NCBI RefSeq assembly: GCF_031191185.1
Contig: NZ_CP133464.1
Span: 1 to 64,000 of the forward strand
DNA: 64,000 bases
From: Prevotella nigrescens
GTDB lineage: Bacteria > Bacteroidota > Bacteroidia > Bacteroidales > Bacteroidaceae
Direction of reading: 5' to 3'
Below the pieces are notes generated by a model. It saw only the letters and a list, made by a program, of their open reading frames with translations, did no database searches and was not told the DNA's origin. This document shows, piece by piece, positions 48,009 through 57,034 of the stretch. Each line of letters starts with the position of its first letter. The stretch's first letter is position 1. A program made the position numbers and the translations under genes.

Positions 48009-51000
48009 TTATTTCACAACAACCTTCCGTCCTCCTACGATGTAGATGCCTGCGGGCAGCCGGTGGCGTGCGTCATCGAGGCGATCGGCCACGCGGCGGC
48101 CTTGCAGGTCATACACCGGACCGTTCTTTCCGTCGGTCGCCTCGTTCGTCGTGCTGCCGATGCCGGTGGTCTCGCCGTCGAGGACGACAGAGAGCTGCTT
48201 GGCACCTGACGCCTGCGGTGGACAGATGATGTAGGCACGATAAGCAGGAATGGTGGCGGCGGAATTGGTCGTCGTTACCTTGTGGAACTTGCTGTCGTCC
48301 TGCAGGATGTAGGCGTTTGCGGCAGCAGCGGTGGCGTTGCTCACGCCGGCTACCGTACCCGTGAATTTGTAACCTGCGGCGGGGGTCGTCATCTTGTCGG
48401 CCTTGTAGGCTTTCACCTTGATGTTTCTGCCGCCGAGCTGTGGCATACCGTTAGCCGTGATGTAATACGGCGTGTATGCCGTGAGCTTGTCGTCCACTTC
48501 CTTGAAATGGACTTCGTTTTTGTTGCCTCCCGAGAGGGTGTAGGCCTTGAAGCCCTGAGCATACAAGTCGTAAGGCAAACACAGCGTGGCTTTCTGCGCG
48601 CCATTGAAGTTGCGCTCGTAGGTAACGGTGGCGGCAGTGAAGTCGAGCCCGATGGGCATTGCCGTGCCGTCGGTGAGGCGGAAGTCGTCACACGTCCAGC
48701 CTTTCTTTGCCGCGTCGTAATACACGTAGTTCGCCTTGCTCTTGTCGGCTGCGTTGTAGAAGTCGGGCATTTCACCCAACTGCTGTGCCCAGTAGCACTT
48801 GTCGGTGCGGTTGTTCTGTAGCTTCTTTGTCACCTCGCCGTTCTTGAGCTGCTCGGCGGTTATCTTCGTGCCCTGCGCTATGCCGCAGGCGTTGAGGTAG
48901 TAGCAGTTGTTGAGGGTGGGGCCTAAGTAAGTGTACGCCGCAAAGGTATAGCCGCCGGGGACGTTATCTCCGAGGTAGATGCAGTTGTTAAAGGTGCTGG
49001 TGCCGCTATGATCAGATACGAACCCGCTCACGGATATAGAACCGTCTTTGAGCATGGTGTTGTACTTTCCCTTGACGATGCAGTCGGTGAAGGTAACAAC
49101 GGCACCGTATATTATAGATAGAGCCATGCCCGCCATGGCGCATGAACCACTTTTTTGGCTGCTCGTGATGTTTACATCGCTGACGCAGTTTGTGATGGTG
49201 GTCTTGCCCGAGACAGTAAGTATCAATCCTGACAAATTAGGATAGCTCGACTTGATATTGCCTTCGGTGCGCAGGTTGCGTATGATGGCGTTCTCCACCT
49301 TGAAGAAGGGGGCTAATAAGCCGTTCGTGTTGCTCCAGTCGAGCTTTAGCGTGTGGTTCTGCCCGTCGAATGTGCCGGAGTATTTGGTGTCATAGGCCAC
49401 CATGTTTATTTCCGAGCCGAGATCGATGTTGCGCGTCATCTTGGCGTCTACGGCGTTCTGTCCGCCGTTGACGAGGTCGCAGAACTCTTTCCAGTTCTCC
49501 TTTGATGCGATTTCGTAGTAGTCTTTTTTGTTGAAGGTTAGTGCCACGGTCCGGTCGGTGTTGACGGTGGTTGAGCCGTTGAAGCCGTCCTCAAAGGCGA
49601 TTCCGGAGTAATAATGGTGCTCGTTGTAGTCGCTGCCAAGGAGGTCCTTTGGTGTAAAGGTAGGCATGGAGCCGTAGATGGCCTTGCCGTGGGTGGCGTA
49701 GCGCGTGGCTTTTACCTGGTTGTTGTAGGTAAACTCCACCTTGCAGACCCGCTTCGCGCCGTCGGCGGTGAGCAGGGGCTCGGTGTCCTTATTGAGATCC
49801 TGTCCCCACACCATGTTGTTTCTGCGGGCTTGCAGCTTATAAGCCACCTCGCCGCTCTTGAGCTGTGCGTCGGAAATCTGCGTTCCTTGCGTTGAGCCGC
49901 AGGCGTTGAGGTAGTAGCAGTTGTTGATAGTGGCGTTGTAGGCGAAGGTGTGAGGCCTGTTGTCGCTGTTGTCTGCATTGTTCTCGCCGAGGTAGAGGCA
50001 GTTGTTCAGCGTGCAGGTGCCGTTCTGCACAAACACGAAGCCGCTCATTCCTTTCCGGCCTGCACCGGTGCCGTTGATTGTGCCCTTGACGAGGCAGTCG
50101 GTGATGTTGACGCTGCTCTTGCTGCCTATATAGGAAATCAATCCTCCTGCCCCGCATCTGTTGTCAGTATAGGTGCTCGTGATGTTCACATTGCTGATGC
50201 AGTTCGAGACGCTGTTTTTGCCATACGCCTCGCTAATCAGTCCTCCCAGGAAGTAACTGCTCGATTTGATTGTCCCCTCGGTGCGCAGATTCTTGATCGT
50301 TGCGCCCCTCAGAAACCTGAAGGGGGCGATGTCGTTGGTGGTGGCATTCCAGTTGAGCGTGAGCGTGTGGTTCTGCCCGTCGAACGTGCCGCCGTACTCT
50401 TTCGAATCATTTCCCACCATGTTGATTTCCGAGCCGAGGTCGACGTTGCGCATGAGCTTGGCGTCGATCTTGTTCTGTCCGTCGTTTACGGCGTCGCAAA
50501 ACGTTTTCCAGTCGGCTGCCGATGTGATTTCGTAGTGGTCTTTTTCGGTGAAGCTGAAAGCCACCTGCATGTCGGCTGTCACGATGGTAGCGGTTGAGAA
50601 ATTGTCGGCAAAGGCGATGGCGTAATAATGGTGCTCGTTGTAGCCCAGGCCCACGAGGTTTTTTACAATAAAGATGGGCAGGCTGGCCACGGTGCCGCCT
50701 TTATTCGCATACCGCGTGGCCGACTCGCTGCCGTTGTAGGTGAACGCCACCTTGCAGATGCGCTTCGACTCGTCGGTGGTGAGCATCGGTTCGCTGTCGG
50801 TGCCGAGCTTCTGTCCCCACACCATGTTGCTTCTTCCCTTTTGCAAGAGATACGTCAAGTAGCCGCTCTCGAGTTGCAAGTCGACAGTCATCATGCCCTG
50901 CGTCGTGCCGCAAGTTCTTGTAAAGTAGCAGTTGTTGAGGGTTGTGCCACTGGGCGCAAAGGTATTTCCGGCGGTGGCGTTGTTCTCGCCGAAGTAAAGG

Positions 51001-51656
51001 CAGTTGTTCAGCGTGCAGCTGCCTTTCATGGTGTGAACAAATCCGCTCATCCCGCTCTGCCCCGCACTTGTCGTGGCGTTAAACTTTCCCTTGACGATGC
51101 AGTCGTTTATCGTCACATTGGCGTTTGGCAATACATACGTCACCATTCCTGCTATCTCGCTTGCCCCACCTTCATAAGCACACTTGATGTCAGCATCGAT
51201 GACGCAGTTTGAAATGGTAGTCCTGCCGGCGGCATCGCAAACCAAGCCCGACAATTTGTAAGAACTCGCCCAGATGCTCGCTTTGACGTTCAGGTTCTCA
51301 ATCGTGGCGTTCTGCACACTTTTGAAGAGGGCAATACGCCAACCTATTGGAATACCATGGTTAAACCTAATCGTATGTCCGTTGCCGTGGAAATTACCGA
51401 TGAAGGGACGATGTTCACCTACCAACGGTGGGTCGCTGAGGCTGATGTCTCTCATTAGAAAGACCTCAAGGTCACTCTCTCCGTCTTCCACGCGCTTGCA
51501 TAAATGTTTCCAGTCTGACTCAGAATAGATTTTGATTGTTCTAAAGAAGGGCGGCGCTTTCGCGTCTTTGGCGTCGCTCTTCGCCCACGCCGATGTCGTC
51601 ATCGCAAAGACGACGAACAAAAGGCTGAGCCGATAAATAATGTTTTTTGTTTTCAT
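48009..51656 (-). CDS. Giant secreted repeat protein, paralog of the neighbouring gene
   Basis: A 1215-residue protein with signal peptide (LSLLFVVFAMTTSAWAK), three modules with [E/Y]SxxDWKxFC openings, FDGQNHTL motifs and GLUG-like repeats, then a C-terminal domain and tail (YDLQGRRVADRL...PAGIYIVGGRKVVVK) nearly the same as in the downstream gene. The first module is the most divergent (FHGNGHTIRFNHG in place of FDGQNHTL). The pair clearly arose by duplication. Role unknown; a cell-surface or matrix protein is likely. The region between 43765 and 52100 shows no mobilization genes and looks like cargo. Confidence 0.78.
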   Translation of the reverse strand: MKTKNIIYRLSLLFVVFAMTTSAWAKSDAKDAKAPPFFRTIKIYSESDWKHLCKRVEDGESDLEVFLMRDISLSDPPLVGEHRPFIGNFHGNGHTIRFNHGIPIGWRIALFKSVQNATIENLNVKASIWASSYKLSGLVCDAAGRTTISNCVIDADIKCAYEGGASEIAGMVTYVLPNANVTINDCIVKGKFNATTSAGQSGMSGFVHTMKGSCTLNNCLYFGENNATAGNTFAPSGTTLNNCYFTRTCGTTQGMMTVDLQLESGYLTYLLQKGRSNMVWGQKLGTDSEPMLTTDESKRICKVAFTYNGSESATRYANKGGTVASLPIFIVKNLVGLGYNEHHYYAIAFADNFSTATIVTADMQVAFSFTEKDHYEITSAADWKTFCDAVNDGQNKIDAKLMRNVDLGSEINMVGNDSKEYGGTFDGQNHTLTLNWNATTNDIAPFRFLRGATIKNLRTEGTIKSSSYFLGGLISEAYGKNSVSNCISNVNITSTYTDNRCGAGGLISYIGSKSSVNITDCLVKGTINGTGAGRKGMSGFVFVQNGTCTLNNCLYLGENNADNSDNRPHTFAYNATINNCYYLNACGSTQGTQISDAQLKSGEVAYKLQARRNNMVWGQDLNKDTEPLLTADGAKRVCKVEFTYNNQVKATRYATHGKAIYGSMPTFTPKDLLGSDYNEHHYYSGIAFEDGFNGSTTVNTDRTVALTFNKKDYYEIASKENWKEFCDLVNGGQNAVDAKMTRNIDLGSEINMVAYDTKYSGTFDGQNHTLKLDWSNTNGLLAPFFKVENAIIRNLRTEGNIKSSYPNLSGLILTVSGKTTITNCVSDVNITSSQKSGSCAMAGMALSIIYGAVVTFTDCIVKGKYNTMLKDGSISVSGFVSDHSGTSTFNNCIYLGDNVPGGYTFAAYTYLGPTLNNCYYLNACGIAQGTKITAEQLKNGEVTKKLQNNRTDKCYWAQQLGEMPDFYNAADKSKANYVYYDAAKKGWTCDDFRLTDGTAMPIGLDFTAATVTYERNFNGAQKATLCLPYDLYAQGFKAYTLSGGNKNEVHFKEVDDKLTAYTPYYITANGMPQLGGRNIKVKAYKADKMTTPAAGYKFTGTVAGVSNATAAAANAYILQDDSKFHKVTTTNSAATIPAYRAYIICPPQASGAKQLSVVLDGETTGIGSTTNEATDGKNGPVYDLQGRRVADRLDDARHRLPAGIYIVGGRKVVVK

Positions 51657-51716
51657 ATTAAATTGAATTTGAAAAATTAAATATTCTTTTGGTTATCGGG
51701 GGGCGTGGCGTAGTTA

Positions 51717-51980
51717 CTACGTTTTCCGGAAGACTTCCTTGTATATTTCTGTCCGCTCCCGATTACGTTGTACGAGAAGGCTGATTGTTTCTTGGGAAAG
51801 GGAATCCAAAAGATGCTTGTGCGCCAAGCCGTCGAACGGCTCTTCAAACGGACGGAGATAATACAGCTTTTCCTTTCGCGTGGCGATTTCGGTGAACTTT
51901 TTATCCATCTCAAGTGAAAAGCCAATGATGAATTCTCCGCTTTCATTTCTTAAAATATATACCCAACAGTTCTTTTTCAT
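51717..51980 (-). CDS. GIY-YIG-like small protein
   Basis: An 87-residue protein from the ATG at 51980. The start KKNCWVYILRNESGEFIIGFSLEMDKKFTE follows the pattern of stand-alone GIY-YIG nuclease domains (YVYIL...G-x-YIG), with IIG in place of the second signature, and LLVQRNR near the end may carry the catalytic arginine. I choose this start because the promoter box at 52005-52012 lies just upstream; the longer frame to 52061 would begin before it. Whether it is an active nuclease is uncertain. Confidence 0.62.
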   Translation of the reverse strand: MKKNCWVYILRNESGEFIIGFSLEMDKKFTEIATRKEKLYYLRPFEEPFDGLAHKHLLDSLSQETISLLVQRNRERTEIYKEVFRKT

Positions 51981-52004
51981 CTTTGCTATTTGTTGATTCT
52001 GTTG

Positions 52005-52012
52005 CAAAATTA
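52005..52012 (-). promoter_or_regulatory. -7 box for the GIY-YIG gene
   Basis: The minus strand reads TAATTTTG, 25 nt before the ATG at 51980. No clear -33 box. Confidence 0.4.
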
Positions 52013-52107
52013 TTCTACGAAGCCCAACAGGGCGTTTCATATTTGAAAAAACTTGTATCATATTTGTAATTCACTAAGAATTGACGATTTATAAATGTCC
52101 GGAACAC

Positions 52108-53847
52108 CTATGCCCTCTCTTCGGATGAGCCCTTTTGCGCTTTCTTTTTTTCTTTGGAAACAGCTTTGTATTCTGAAGGCGACATCCCGAAGAAAGCCCG
52201 GAAACAACGGTTAAATGTGGCTCGTGAATTGAATCCTGACCTATATTCCACTTCGTTGATGTTCAAGTCGGGATTGTTGGTGAGCAGCGATGCCGCATGT
52301 CGCAACCGGTAGCCGTTGATAAATTCGTTGACTGTGGCTCCATCGGCATACTTGCGCACGGCATTGGTGATATAGACGGCATTTGTTCCAATCCGCTTTG
52401 AGAGAATGTCGCGGTTCAACTCCGTGTCTTTATAGACTTTCTCTTTCTGCATCAGCTCGCACAGCTGGCGATAGATTTTTCCTTCACGGTCGAGTTCTTC
52501 CTCGGGAACGAGCCTTGCCGCGGTCTCCATGTCGCTTTCCGCCTTGCGGTATAATAGAATGGAGTCGTACAACGCCCTGTTTTTACGGCGCAAGCGGCGG
52601 GTGTAGATGATGTAAAGTACGACGGTGGCAAGCAGCAATGCCACGATGATGAGTGAGAGATAGAGTCGTGTTGTGATGACCTCGTTCCGGAGTGTGAGCT
52701 TGTCAACCTCGAAGATGGTGCGCAGTTCGTCGAGCTGCTTGGCAAGCTCGGTGTTGCGCAGTTTGTCTTTGTGTGGGATGATGACTCTGTACAATTCTGC
52801 GGCTTCCTTGTATCGTCCGGCCTCGGTGTAGAGGTCGGCCTGCTGCATCTGCACGGTAAGCAGGCTGACGGAGTCGCCGGCGGCAGTCATGATGTCCATG
52901 TTCTCGTTGTTGCAGGCAATCGCGCGGTCGTACTGCTTGATGGCTGCATAGTAGCGGGCTTTCACTTGCAGAAGCTTGAATCGGGCGACGGCTTTACGCC
53001 CTTCGGCATATTTATCGGCGAGCTGCAGCAATCCCTTGGCGCGGTCGTAATGGCCTGTTTCCAATTCAGCGACGGCTGTTGCCAGCGTGCAGTAGAGATA
53101 GCGTCCGTTGAGCGAGGGTGTGTAGCCTTTTCGCAGGGCTTCCTTCTTGTATTTGTCGATGACCGCTTTCCACGCCGCACAGATCGCCCTCAGCTTCTCG
53201 TATTTGTGCTGTCCGTCGAGCGTTTCGCCCAAGACGTTGTAGGCAGAGAGCAATTGTGAGACGTCATCGACCTTCGTGAGGGCGGCGATGCTCTCCTCGA
53301 TGGTCTTCTCGGCCTCCGCGAAGCGTCCCATGGTCTGGTAGATACATGCCAAGCCATAGGTGGAAGTGCCCAAGCCATAGTTGCTCTTTCTTCTTCGCGC
53401 ATCGGCATACATCTTTTGCGCTTCAAACAATGCGGTCTGCACCTTGTCTTCGTAGAGATAACTCTCAATGAGCACGTTCCACGCATTGTAGTAATAATCC
53501 CATGTGCCGTTCTTTTTCATAGCACTGAGGACTTCGGGCAAATAGTGTTTTATGCTGTCGGTCATCTCGTAGTTGTAATAGCAATACAACTGGGTGACGC
53601 GTGCCTGGGCTTCCGCCTCCTTGTCTTTTTGGCGCAGGGCTTCGGCAAGATATTCGCGGATGCAACGTAATTCATAGCCCATGTTATCTTCGGCGGCTGC
53701 CAATCGGCAAAGATTATTGTAGGCCCGCAAAAGTTTTTCTCCTTTGAGGTGCTTCATCTCTTTGCGGATGGAGTCTGACGGAGTGGCAGCATACATTTCT
53801 CCTGTGGAGAGTGTAATGACAAACAGTAATGTGATAAAATGTTTCAT
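52108..53847 (-). CDS. Membrane-anchored TPR / AraC-type regulator
   Basis: A 579-residue protein: signal peptide (MKHFITLLFVITLSTGEMYA), a periplasmic set of tetratricopeptide-like helix pairs (to about residue 380), one transmembrane segment (LYLSLIIVALLLATVVLYIIY), a short coiled part and a cytoplasmic AraC HTH (INGYRLRHAASLLTNNPDLNINEVEYRSGFNSRATFNRCFRAFFGMSPSEY). This one-component layout is common in Bacteroidetes: the outer part senses a signal and the AraC part acts on nearby genes. It lies upstream of, and on the same strand as, the secreted-protein genes, which are plausible targets. Confidence 0.85.
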   Translation of the reverse strand: MKHFITLLFVITLSTGEMYAATPSDSIRKEMKHLKGEKLLRAYNNLCRLAAAEDNMGYELRCIREYLAEALRQKDKEAEAQARVTQLYCYYNYEMTDSIKHYLPEVLSAMKKNGTWDYYYNAWNVLIESYLYEDKVQTALFEAQKMYADARRRKSNYGLGTSTYGLACIYQTMGRFAEAEKTIEESIAALTKVDDVSQLLSAYNVLGETLDGQHKYEKLRAICAAWKAVIDKYKKEALRKGYTPSLNGRYLYCTLATAVAELETGHYDRAKGLLQLADKYAEGRKAVARFKLLQVKARYYAAIKQYDRAIACNNENMDIMTAAGDSVSLLTVQMQQADLYTEAGRYKEAAELYRVIIPHKDKLRNTELAKQLDELRTIFEVDKLTLRNEVITTRLYLSLIIVALLLATVVLYIIYTRRLRRKNRALYDSILLYRKAESDMETAARLVPEEELDREGKIYRQLCELMQKEKVYKDTELNRDILSKRIGTNAVYITNAVRKYADGATVNEFINGYRLRHAASLLTNNPDLNINEVEYRSGFNSRATFNRCFRAFFGMSPSEYKAVSKEKKKAQKGSSEERA

Positions 53848-54333
53848 TTCCGATATATATTCAGTTTTACAGCTTCATAGACATAACAGGTTTCTTGTCC
53901 TTCCTCCCCCTAAAGTATATCCCGCAGGTAGTAGCAACGACTGCTCTGTTGAGCTGTTTTCTATCCCTGCCGTGCCACCAGTATCAGGACGAAGAGGCAG
54001 GTGCTGAGCCTGATTCTCTGAATGATGCCTGTTGTTTTTCATTTGCCATAATCTCATTTTCTTTATGAATAACTCTTTTTGCTAATTATGAATTAAATAT
54101 ATTTCTACGTTCTCATTTTCTCATTTCGCATTCCTTTCTGCTGAATTTCGCATGCCTAATGGTGCTCTTCTGAGCAATTCCACAAGAAAAATCTTTGCGA
54201 GAGCAGCAAAAGATGATGCAAAAATAACATAAAGCGAATTGTTATTTTAAGGATTATGACAGAAAAGAGCATTTTAAAGGTTTTTCCGCCCCTTAAAAGC
54301 CTTAATATCCCCTTAAAAACACTTAATAAAAAG
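53848..54333. other. Intergenic region between the two regulators
   Basis: About 490 nt between divergent regulator genes. It contains a weak minus-strand frame (53875-54057) that I do not believe, AT-rich DNA, and two copies of CCCCTTAAAA (54289-54298 and 54309-54318, 20 nt apart) just upstream of the next promoter, possibly operator sites. Confidence 0.5.
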
Positions 54334-54365
54334 TTTGGGAAAGAGAAAATAAAAACGTATCTTTG
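54334..54365 (+). promoter_or_regulatory. Promoter of the membrane LuxR-type regulator gene
   Basis: TTTG (54334-54337) and TATCTTTG (54358-54365) are 20 nt apart, a full Bacteroidetes promoter 30 nt before the ATG at 54396. Confidence 0.7.
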
Positions 54366-54395
54366 CAGTCGTTATAAAAAGTAAAAACGGCAACA

Positions 54396-55424
54396 ATGAT
54401 CATTCATTCTCTCACAGAAAAGGTATCGGCATTCCTACGGTCGCGCACTACAAACACCATTGAGCGGCACCGGGTCATCGTGTATTTGCTCCACTCCCTT
54501 CTCGTTGTTTCCGTCATCTCCTTGCAGTTCATGAGGCTGGGTGGCTCGCACGACTGGCTGCCGCTTTCCATGAGCGGCATACACCTTGCGGCATGCCTTC
54601 TTTCGCTGTTGCTCTACCTCACGCAGTGGCTGACACTTTCCAAGGCTTTTTCACTCACGGTGCTCGTGGCGCAGTGTACCATTGCCGTACGCTTCTTTTA
54701 TTTCGCCACCGTGCGTCCCGACCATTTTCTGCAGCTCATCCTCATCAATCAGGTAACGTCGCTGCTGGCCGTCTTCTTCCTTGTGTTGAGCTTTGTCCGG
54801 CTCACCCCCTTTATCGTCTCTGCTATCAGTGTGGTTAGCTACGGTTGTGTGGCTGCCTATCTTCAAGAGCCTTCGCTTTGGCGCCTGTTCGGTTTCTTCC
54901 TCTTCGTGCAGTTTTTCCTCTGTGCGCTGGGCGAACTGCTGCGACACAATGTGATGAGCGTGTCGAAGGAGAATACCGACCTACATCACCGTGAGACGGC
55001 ACTGATGCACGCCGTCAGGCTGAACAGGCAGGAGATAGAGGCCTATCTGCGCATGAGCGGCAACGGCCACCCTTCACCCGAGGACACAGACCACCTGTTT
55101 TCCATGCTCAAACCGAAATCGCAACGCAACCTTATCAACGCCGTGCGCCTGCATCTGAAAAAACACTTGATGGATGACTGCAATCTGGGGCACCACTTTC
55201 CCTGTCTGACTAAATCAGAAACGGATGTGTGCCGCCTTATCCTCGCAGGAAAGAAGCGGAGCGAAATCGGCCTGCTACTTGACAAAACCGAAAACAACGT
55301 TGACGTGACGCGTAACCACATCCGCAAGAAACTCAATGTACCCACTGACCAAGACTTGCAGAAATTTCTCATCAATTTATTGATAGAAAAAGAATATTCG
55401 AAAAAGGAGGAAATAAATAAATAA
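54396..55424 (+). CDS. Membrane-bound LuxR-type transcriptional regulator
   Basis: A 342-residue protein with five or six N-terminal membrane helices (residues about 28-190, for example VIVYLLHSLLVVSVISLQFM and LFGFFLFVQFFLCALGELL) followed by a linker and a C-terminal LuxR/GerE-type HTH (LTKSETDVCRLILAGKKRSEIGLLLDKTENNVDVTRNHIRKKLNV). Bacteroidetes have many membrane regulators of this kind. It is divergent from the AraC-type regulator. The signal and targets are unknown. Confidence 0.82.
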   Translation: MIIHSLTEKVSAFLRSRTTNTIERHRVIVYLLHSLLVVSVISLQFMRLGGSHDWLPLSMSGIHLAACLLSLLLYLTQWLTLSKAFSLTVLVAQCTIAVRFFYFATVRPDHFLQLILINQVTSLLAVFFLVLSFVRLTPFIVSAISVVSYGCVAAYLQEPSLWRLFGFFLFVQFFLCALGELLRHNVMSVSKENTDLHHRETALMHAVRLNRQEIEAYLRMSGNGHPSPEDTDHLFSMLKPKSQRNLINAVRLHLKKHLMDDCNLGHHFPCLTKSETDVCRLILAGKKRSEIGLLLDKTENNVDVTRNHIRKKLNVPTDQDLQKFLINLLIEKEYSKKEEINK

Positions 55425-55610
55425 GTTCCTCTACCGGAAACGTTCATATTTATTTATAACATGCCATTATCCGCTTTCCATACAGATTCGGATGATGGCT
55501 TCTTGTTTTTTCCCTGTATTTCCCGCTTTTCCCAAAAGTTTTTCAATCTCTTCATATACCTATAATTTAGCTGCTTGATTACAGTATTCACCATATTAAA
55601 ATTTAGAAAA

Positions 55611-57014
55611 ATGGAATCAAACAGCAATGACAATTATGTGCTGGTATTGGAAGACCGCACGGAAGTGAAGAACGAGAATGATGCAGGAAAGCTCTCAGTA
55701 GTCTCTGGCATTGATGACAAGGGCAAACTCCAAACAACGGAAGCCAAAGATGTGCATCAGGCAGCCTTCTTGAAGTTCAACAACAAAGACGGCTTGCTGA
55801 AGAACTTCATGACCAATTTCCTCAAGCAGTTTAATGAGCCGTCCCGTTTTGGACTCTACAAGGTAGTGGCTAACAACGTGGAGCAAAGTGTGGCATCCCT
55901 CCATACCATGCTGCAGAACCGTGAGAAGCCTGAGAATAAGCAGCAGTTGGCAGACAGTCAGGTGCGCTTTGACGACTTCCTGCCCAAGCAGAAGAACGCC
56001 ACCGCCATTGACGAGTCGAAGATTGATTGGAAGCAGCTCGACACTCTCGGGCTTACCCGTGAGCGATTGGAGCAGAGTGGAGAATTGGAAAAGATGCTCA
56101 ATTGGCAGAAGAGCAATCTCATCACAATTGCTGTTCCTATCGGCGACACCACCATCTACACTGAAGCACGTCTAGCGTTTCGCACGGACGATAGCGGTAA
56201 TATCGGTTTGGCTATTCATCCTCTGAGAAAAGAGCCACAGCTCGACTTTCCCTATATGGGTTACAAGTTCTCTCCCGAAGAAAAGGAGCAACTCCTCACT
56301 ACCGGTAATCTCGGCAAGACCATCGAGGTAACCCCAAAGAACGGAGAACCGTTTGCCGCCTACGTTTCCATCGATCCGCAAACGAATGAAATCATAGCCC
56401 TGCGTGCCGACCGTGTGAACATCCCCAAGGAAATCAAAGGCGTGACACTTTCCGATGCCCAGTACAAGGACCTCGTGGAAGGCAAAGCCGTGAAGGTGGA
56501 AGGCATGACTGCCAAGAGTGGTAAGATATTCAATGCCACCCTGCAGGTCAATGCCGAGAAGAAAGGCATTGAGTTCATCTTTGACAATAATCGTGGATTT
56601 AAGGAACGCCAGCAGCAGACACAGCAGCAAGGTGTACCTCATAAGCTCTGCGGCTTAGAGTTATCAGAAAAACAGCGTGAAGCCTTGGATAGCGGTCGCA
56701 CACTATATCTAAAGAATATGGTGGACAAGCAGGGACAACCTTTCAACGCATACGTTCGCATGGATAAGGAACAGAATAGACCACGTTTTTACAAGTGGAA
56801 TCCTGACAAGAAGCAGGAAACCGGCAAAGAAAAGGTGGTTGCCGTAGCCGAAGAACACAAAACACAGGTAGCCGTGAACAACCACGGCAAGACGAATGAA
56901 GCCACCAAACATGTGAACGAACCGCTAAAGACTGGTCAGACACAGCCCACTGCCGCCCAAAAGCAAAAGCAGGACGAGAACAAGCAGAAGAAGTCCCGTG
57001 GACGTAAGATGTAA
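55611..57014 (+). CDS. DUF4099/DUF3945-containing conjugative-element protein
   Basis: A 467-residue protein from the ATG at 55611, preferred over the upstream start at 55575 because the AT-rich leader ending AAATTTAGAAAA fits and family proteins start MESNSND-like. Repeated segments KEIKGVTLSDAQYKDLVEGKAVKVEGM and CGLELSEKQREALDSGRTLYLKNM are DUF3945 repeats; the front part (IDWKQLDTLGLTRERLEQSGELEKML) is DUF4099. The C-terminus is Lys/Gln-rich. Genes of this type precede topB in Bacteroides ICEs, as here (20 nt spacing). Function unknown, probably DNA processing. Confidence 0.82.
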   Translation: MESNSNDNYVLVLEDRTEVKNENDAGKLSVVSGIDDKGKLQTTEAKDVHQAAFLKFNNKDGLLKNFMTNFLKQFNEPSRFGLYKVVANNVEQSVASLHTMLQNREKPENKQQLADSQVRFDDFLPKQKNATAIDESKIDWKQLDTLGLTRERLEQSGELEKMLNWQKSNLITIAVPIGDTTIYTEARLAFRTDDSGNIGLAIHPLRKEPQLDFPYMGYKFSPEEKEQLLTTGNLGKTIEVTPKNGEPFAAYVSIDPQTNEIIALRADRVNIPKEIKGVTLSDAQYKDLVEGKAVKVEGMTAKSGKIFNATLQVNAEKKGIEFIFDNNRGFKERQQQTQQQGVPHKLCGLELSEKQREALDSGRTLYLKNMVDKQGQPFNAYVRMDKEQNRPRFYKWNPDKKQETGKEKVVAVAEEHKTQVAVNNHGKTNEATKHVNEPLKTGQTQPTAAQKQKQDENKQKKSRGRKM

Positions 57015-57034
57015 CCTTAAAATCAAATCACACT

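Noticed and set aside
44499..51212. Plus-strand frames of 170-420 codons opposite the two secreted-protein genes
   Set aside because: They recur at equivalent positions in each repeat module because the modules repeat. They are shadows without signal peptides or domains.
53875..54057. Minus-strand frame of 60 codons upstream of the AraC-type regulator
   Set aside because: Low-complexity content, no ribosome site and no recognisable homology.
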